A stretch of 64,000 nt of DNA, taken from Astrothelium macrocarpum (lineage: Eukaryota; Ascomycota; Dothideomycetes; Trypetheliales; Trypetheliaceae). The DNA lies in NCBI GenBank assembly GCA_021030915.1, contig JAGEMR010000014.1, forward strand, positions 1-64,000, given 5' to 3'. This document shows, one piece after another, positions 58,187-64,000 of the stretch. The first letter of the stretch is position 1. Each line of letters opens with the position of its first letter. A program made the translations under genes and the position numbers. The notes below the pieces were generated by a model. That model ran no database searches. It was not told the origin of the DNA and saw only the letters and a list, made by a program, of their open reading frames with translations.

Positions 58187-60241
58187 TCAAGGTCCCATCC
58201 GTCTTCTTCGACCGCGAGTTCCGCCTTCTGGTCGCTGGGCCAGTACTTCACGTAATTGAGGATCATCCTTGTCCTTGTCAACGTGATGAACTCTGACGTG
58301 TCTATCAAATAGATGTCAGTCTTCTGGTCCCTGTGCTAAAGATGCGAGAGACTGTACCTTTGTAAGTTGTCAGGCCGGGGGTACTTGTGCTCCCGATCCG
58401 GACAAAACGGGCAAACGTAACCTGGTGATTCATGCACTAGACCATGGCGAATCATCTCATTCTTCCGTTTGAATCCCTTCCCTCCTTCTGACCGCGGACA
58501 GCCCTTGACGGGACAGTAATGTGGTCGGTTTGACGAGTGTACGTTCGCGTGAGAGCTAGGTACGTTTAGTCAGCATTTGTCATGTAGCAAGTCACTGCAT
58601 TAATCCCAAAACACGTTGCCCGCTCATCCTTCGATTGGTAATCATGCCTGAGATGGGAAAGTAGAGAGATGTTACTGAGTGGGAAATTTTCAATCAAGGA
58701 AAGGCCAAGCGATGCACTTACTTCAACAAATATTGTGTTTGGAAGGGTGGTGCTGTGCAGCCGGGGTGATCGCACCGGTAGCCACCTACAGGCGGTGGTC
58801 CTTCCCGAGAAGCCGGGTGTTGGTTCGGGGGTGGCAAGATCAAATTAGCTCGAGGTGTACCATCTACACTCATGCGATGCTGTTCAGCAGGAGAAGGTCC
58901 CGAACTATACCCATCACCTGTGCCTGTGCTGGGATGTCTCTCACCCGTACCTGTCGGCTGTACAGACGATGTAAAATTACCACCACCTGCGTCTGCCGCT
59001 TGTGATTGCGGTCTGTTGAAGAAGTATGGGCTGGAAGTCATAGCGTAGTTGCCCGTCCCAGGAGGAGACCGGCTTGTAATTTCTCGAAGTCTGAATGAAG
59101 AATCGTGCGGAGAATGTTCGCCAATGCTGTTGGCACTGGTTGGGGGAGAGATATGACTATTCAGTGGCGGTCCAAGGGGAGGAGACCGCCTTTGAGTAGT
59201 GGGTAGGAAATTGCGAGAAAGTTGACTGGGGGATTGGGCGATGGCGGATTGAGTGCTGGCCGAAGATATTGAATTCGAGGGACGGTGTTGATGGGATATG
59301 CTATTATTGCGGGCCTCGATCTCCTGATTCCCTGCATCTGCAAGTTCACTAATTTGGTGGAATGACGGTAGCGTTCGTCCCGCATTCGGGGAACCAAGCG
59401 GGTTCGGTGGCGAACTTGGATCATGCATTGATGGCAATTGTTGCCTCGGAGAGACATCTGATGGCGAAATCGCATGTTTCCGTAACCGTGGAGAATCATT
59501 AATGGAGTCTGTTTGAGCGTAACTTTCCGGATGTTCAGGCCATGATTGCTGCCGTCGCTCAGTAACGCCACCAGGTCCTTCATTGCCTGACCTGATGCTC
59601 TCGTCCAGACTAGAGAAACGACTCCGTGGAATATCATATTCTCTTGATGGGGGACTGGTCATGCTAAGCGTAGAAAATTTATTTCTTGGACCTTCAATGC
59701 TGCCTTTTCGCTCATCTTCTGGCGAAGAAGTGGATACAGCACTATCCTTGCGACTTTCAGGGACATTGCTATTGGGTATCCCAAGTTGCATTGTTTGCTG
59801 TCGTATTGCAGCTTTGGCAGTGGTTATAAGTTCGCCACTTGCTGGAGGTTTGTAAGCCAGGGGATCAGGTCCTGTCCCGGGTCGTGGATTCATGACCCCG
59901 ACGAAGCCGCCTTCCATGTCTTCCTCCGACTCGTCCGCCTCTGACTGAGACGCCGAGTTGAGGGGTTCTTCTCCAGCAGCCCGGGCGATATCTGGATGAT
60001 TGTTATTGGCAAGGAAATTGATGAGAACCGCGTCGCCTTGGCTCGCGCGGGCCTTTGCCCGATTAGCGCGTTTTCGACGCTTAGAAGAGTTTGTACTAAC
60101 GTCTTCGGGCACTTTCGGTAACTCTCTGGGAATGAATGGTGGTGGAGAAGGTGACGGCTTTGCCTTTACATAGACTTGTTCCAAGCCCGGAGAACGAGAA
60201 AGAGCGTCGTCGTCGTCGAAATAGTCCGGGGAAGCAGTCAT
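58187..60241 (-). CDS. C2H2 zinc-finger transcription factor
   Basis: Three exons, 60241-58722, 58555-58358 and 58301-58187, with introns of 166 and 56 nt, give 610 residues. The first 480 residues are disordered, rich in Ser, Pro and Gln, with an early basic patch (SKRRKRANRAKARAS). The C-terminus holds three zinc-finger-like units: CDHPGCTAPPFQTQYLLNSH, then CPVKGCPRSEGGKGFKRKNEM with its histidines, then CPFCPDREHKYPRPDNLQRH. It ends in an Arg-rich tail (GGTRGRRRRMGP). The finger block is highly conserved among filamentous ascomycetes. The targets are unknown to me. The joins are certain by phase and by finger spacing. Confidence 0.9.
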
Positions 60242-63200
60242 CCGTCAACGGCTGAAAAGAATGAAAGTGCGCCAAGATACGGATTCGGTTTTGAGCCTTA
60301 GCGTTGCAGCGGTTCGAGTAAAGTATAGCCGTTCAGTTTTGGAAGGAATGGTTCCCGGATGGCAGATGGTCGATGATTTCCTAATCGATGAACTGTTGAT
60401 GGCAATGTTTTGATATGAAACGCGATTCGTGAATATCCCGTTGCGGATCAATCTGGTCGAGACCGATTGTTTGACCTCCTGGTCAATGCGTCGTCGTTCG
60501 TCGTAACTCTCCCAATTCCAGCGATTGGCGCGCACGGTCCTAGGGTTTCCGCTTTTCGCCTTGCACAGCCTAGTTGGAAGGAGGAAGATTTCGGAACCAA
60601 ACCGAATTGTTGTCGTTGCTGTACTTTTTTGCCATCAGTATCAGAGTGTTTCAGCTGCCTCGAGGATGGGAAAAAGCATGACAGCCATGGATAGGCAGCC
60701 GACGGATTAAAATCAGACATGGAAATGGTTGAAGCGCCTGCAACATGAGAGAGAGAGAGAGACAGAGTAGGGTAGGTTCGCAACGAGCGTCAACGCGACG
60801 AATGAATGGGAGTGGCGAGCAGATATGCAGTTGAGATGGCGCTGAAGCACGCAAAGAATGGATGACGAACAATATAGATTCATTTACAGCATTGGGAGGC
60901 GAGGATAAGCGCCGTGTTGGTGGGCAGGGGGTCTGTTGTGTGGTCGGAGCCCGTGTGTGATTCAGCACAGGAGCGGCGACGCAGCGCGCATAAAGGATAA
61001 ACAAAGGACTCGAACATGTCGTGCGTGAGGGACAAACAGAGAGAAGACGATTTTCGGGACGGATGGCGAACAGGTGGGAAAGGGTTGAAACGTACCGAAT
61101 GCAGTGCGCCGCCAGCTTCCACAGAGCCTCACACCTCTCTTTTGCGCGGCTCAACAGTACTTCGGGATGACGGGCGCACCCCGGCCGTTAAGGCTTGTCT
61201 GGCAACGATGGCACGTGCGAAGGAGCTTTCGGGGCAGCAGCGGAACGCAGACGTCGTGATTCGATGGAGGCGGATTCGGGGGCAAAATTGTCTTGGTTGC
61301 ACTTGCTCGACGGCCTGAGGAGTTTGACAGCAGCACGAGCGCTGCTGGCGGGGTTCTGCAGCAACACCCTATCAGCCTACCACGGCGGTAGGTATCTGCA
61401 CACCGTAAGGCTTGCGAGGCGTGCTCGTCTGTCGATCGGACCACGAGCCACAGATGGACTGGAGGCAGCTGACGGCCGCTTCCCTCGGTCGATCAGGCGT
61501 CTGGCTGGTCAACCACTGCGCTCCACCACAGCGACCGCGCGACTCCAGGACCTGAGCGGTGACGGCAGCAGTCCGGAGGGCGACAGCATCGTGCTCCTGC
61601 GGCGGCCGCAAGAATATTTTTCACTCGAACGGCGGGGACGGGTTGGACATAGCGTGCAGGTGGAGGCATGGTCCCTGATTTATGAGAAGACGCTTTGGAT
61701 GGCGGCAAGGCCTCAGAGGCTGAGAGCAGGCCTCATCCACGGCCAGCATCGCATCTCGTCGTCGTGCTCCGGGGGGCTCGCTCGCGACGCGACACCTGCT
61801 CCCCAGCAAGCCTCGCCGACCTGAAGCGGCCACCACGGTTCGGGCTGGCCGTACTAAACGCATGCGGCTCCGCGGGGCTACCTAGTCCGGCTCCATTGGG
61901 GATCGTGGCGTGCACTCGGCAGCAGGGTTTGGGCAGCGCAATGCTACCGGAGGAGCGTTATGCAAGCACGCAACTCCGCGCGCGCGCGCGCCAGCCATCG
62001 TTGGGACTGAGCAAGAGAGCGCCACCGCAGGGGCGGAGCCTTCGTTCGCGCATTGAACCTTCGCTGATTGGCGACCTGCACGGGACTCTGAAACAGCGTG
62101 CCACCGTCATGGATGGAGCATCTCTCCAGGATTACCCCACCCCTTCGATAACCACAGATGGAGCATTAATGGAACGCCGTTATGCCATGTGTGCTCAGCT
62201 GACTGCTCGGACTGCTGCAACACGCGCGCTGGGATCTTGCGTGAAAAAGAGCCTTCGTGCCCCGCTAGGGAGCAGTGGCGGATCGCCACGGATAGGCCGT
62301 TGTCGAATACAAAAGCGATCGACCCCTAGGGGCTCCCGAGTCTATTCTTTGACATGTTACAACCGCCACGAACAATGGCCTTTCCATGGCACGCTCGTGG
62401 GGACTGCGGAGAAGGCGTCAAACCATCCCCCCAACTCCACCCCGTCCGCCAATTGGACGGCCAGTGGCCCGTGAGACAATACACGAAGCTCTACATTAGT
62501 CTATCTGCAATCATCGCGATCGTGCCAATCCAAGAGTCGCATGTCAGACGGACGTGTGAATGTGGTAGGAATGGTGGGAATGGTGGGAAATTGCCTTGGG
62601 TTAAGGCCACCACTGCCCTATAGGGCGCGAACTACTCCTAGGCCGATGGACTGGCCAGAGACATCCACTAAGGAGCTTTCGGGGCGGTCCGGTGGAGACT
62701 ATTCGTCCCGAACTGCAAGTGTTGAGAGGCCTCTCCACACCCTTCCACCGCATTGTCTGTCTGCGTGCAAGCTCCTCGTTAACTTGTTGCAGCCGAAAGG
62801 CGGCTGGCCAAGCGGTAAAGATAAGGGCGAGATGGCCTTCCTTTCCGTCTCCCTACACCGCCATCTCGACGCACGCCGTTGATTGAGATTTGCCAGAATA
62901 AATAAGACCGATCCTCCCTTGGTTCTAGCCGGCGAGATGTCTATCCGTCTCTATGTAAGATGTAAGAAGAAAATATGAAGGCAAGCCGAAGTAAGCAAAA
63001 GCTCCAACACTCCCCTAGACGTGCCAATGCTTCCTGGAAACGGCGATGACGACATGGTCTATGCACTCTGGATGGCACCAGAGCTTGTGAGGCTAGATGC
63101 TCAAGTCTTCCCATGAATGCTCCAGCCACTCACGTTGTGCTTATTTTACACTCCATCGCCCGTGCACCAACTCCAAAGTCTAAATGCAAATTGAGCCTCA

Positions 63201-63433
63201 ACGTCTCCAAAATCGGACATGCCGATTCCAACCCCAGCTTCCGCGATTACACATCTCGCAAATCTCCGTCTTGCAGTGCCGCAAATCGCCGCACCCGCCT
63301 CCTCCCCCCAATCCATCCGTCCATCACATCTGCCTGCCGTGTGTGAATGTGAGTGAACGCTGCTGCTGCACCCCTCCTTTTCCTTCCCGTCGGGATCTTT
63401 CCATTCTTTTCCCTATTCTTCAGCCTCAACCCG
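60242..63433. other. 3.2-kb GC-rich intergenic region
   Basis: This is the upstream region of the zinc-finger gene (minus) and the 3' flank of the carrier gene. It contains a (GA)n run near 60747-60767 and several long but overlapping open stretches on both strands at 61.0-62.9 kb, rich in Arg, Ser and Pro with no domain or splice support. A long 5' UTR or non-coding RNA is possible but cannot be shown here. Confidence 0.5.
60747..60767. repeat. (GA)n microsatellite
   Basis: A run of about eight GA units in the upstream region of the zinc-finger gene. Confidence 0.7.
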
Positions 63434-64000
63434 TCACGACGCAACGGCTCTGAAGCCGGCCAGGCCAGGCACCCCGACCCAGCTTCCCCCTTTCGCCGGC
63501 CCCTTTGGCCGACCAAAGCTCTCGTCCAGATCGAGGATGATCTTCAGCGCGTTCCGGCTCCGCAGATAGGGCAGCGGCGCCTTGGCCTCGTGCAGTCCCA
63601 CGCCGGGCTCTGCGTGCCCGCTCGGCCCTCGCGCCCCACCGCCATCGTCCTTGCTGCTGCCCGGCATCGGCAGCAGCGTCTGGAGCACCTCATAGCCCGC
63701 CAGGGTGAAGCCGAACTGCGGGGAGCTGCGTAGGATGCGGGCGGGTCCGCCCTTGAAGAAGGCGCGGAATCCTTCCTGCTGCCAGACCAGCCGGGCGCAC
63801 TGGCGGAGGGAGGTGTAGCTGGCTTCTCCTTTGCGAGCTTCGACCTGAAGGCGAGTTTTGATGACGTCGCAAGGGGTCGTTAGGTAGGCTGCGGGCATGC
63901 CGGCGATGGCGCCCGCAGTGAGGAGCTGGAGAATACCGAGCTTCTTATTAGGGGACTCGCCGAAAAAGTCGCGTTTAAGATGGTTATAAGAAGGGAAATA
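63434..64000 (-). CDS. Mitochondrial carrier, aspartate/glutamate (AGC1) type, 3' part
   Basis: The frame is open from the right edge of the window to the stop at 63434, giving 188 residues of the C-terminus. It begins YFPSYNHLKRDFFGESP, then LLTAGAIAGMPAAYLTTPCDVIKTRLQVEARKG with the carrier signature PxDxxKxRxQ, then REGF-like QQEGFRAFFKGGPARILRSSPQFG and LAGYEVLQ. This matches the third carrier repeat of fungal AGC1/aralar proteins, which exchange aspartate and glutamate across the inner mitochondrial membrane. A roughly 80-residue Gly/Pro tail follows the last helix. The N-terminal part, with any EF-hands, lies beyond the window. Confidence 0.9.
   Translation of the reverse strand, partial: YFPSYNHLKRDFFGESPNKKLGILQLLTAGAIAGMPAAYLTTPCDVIKTRLQVEARKGEASYTSLRQCARLVWQQEGFRAFFKGGPARILRSSPQFGFTLAGYEVLQTLLPMPGSSKDDGGGARGPSGHAEPGVGLHEAKAPLPYLRSRNALKIILDLDESFGRPKGPAKGGSWVGVPGLAGFRAVAS

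Noticed and set aside
61195..62474. Plus-strand frames of 209 and 259 codons
   Set aside because: They overlap in different frames, the first lacks an ATG at its head, and neither shows a domain or splice signals in context.
1..64000. CRISPR arrays, tRNA and rRNA genes
   Set aside because: No regularly spaced repeats or recognisable tRNA/rRNA elements were seen by eye; a covariance-model scan would be needed to exclude small RNAs.

Overview
This window is nuclear DNA from a filamentous ascomycete (Pezizomycotina type). The evidence is frequent short introns (mostly 46-70 nt, with GTAAGT-like donors and CTAAC/CTGAC-like branch sites 5-20 nt before the acceptor), families that are typical of or restricted to filamentous ascomycetes (HET, NACHT_N/NACHT/ankyrin STAND proteins, DUF6594), and an extremely AT-rich block of the kind left by repeat-induced point mutation (RIP). 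No tRNA, rRNA or CRISPR array was recognised. All exon joins given here were checked by reading phase only, not by transcripts.

Layout. 1-3.95 kb is an AT desert without genes. 3.95-7 kb carries gene debris: a fragment with one membrane segment, and a zinc-type alcohol dehydrogenase that has lost its C-terminus. 7.1-15.3 kb (minus strand) is one very large decayed NLR-type gene (NACHT_N, NACHT, ankyrin repeats) with at least four in-frame stops and four frameshifts. 16.6-26.5 kb is an accessory stretch with a DUF6594 membrane protein, a retropepsin-like protein with a coiled-coil tail, a six-exon gene fusing two cysteine clusters, a STAND/NACHT-like P-loop NTPase and a protein kinase, and a HET-domain protein. 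From 27 kb to the end the window is conserved housekeeping DNA: EFM2-like methyltransferase, VPS28, NOC2, xylitol/sorbitol dehydrogenase, DUR3-type urea transporter, NAS2, eIF3i, a GPI-anchored wall protein, a disordered/coiled-coil protein, an OXLD1-like mitochondrial protein, DPM3, a smgGDS-like armadillo protein, separase, a small mitochondrial membrane protein, a C2H2 transcription factor, and the 3' end of a mitochondrial aspartate/glutamate-type carrier that runs off the right edge.

How the genes fit together. The left 26 kb looks like a fast-evolving self/non-self recognition island. It holds one dead NLR, one intact NLR-like NTPase-kinase fusion, a HET effector-type gene and DUF6594, next to RIP-like DNA. 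The right 37 kb is ordinary core genome, with several divergent gene pairs sharing intergenic regions of about 210-320 bp. The most unusual object is the intact gene at 19656-23144: tandem CxxC clusters, then the NTPase, then a C-terminal kinase whose catalytic loop reads HHD instead of HRD. A second unusual signal is shared by four unrelated genes on the right side: their coding strand changes from C-rich to G-rich part-way along.
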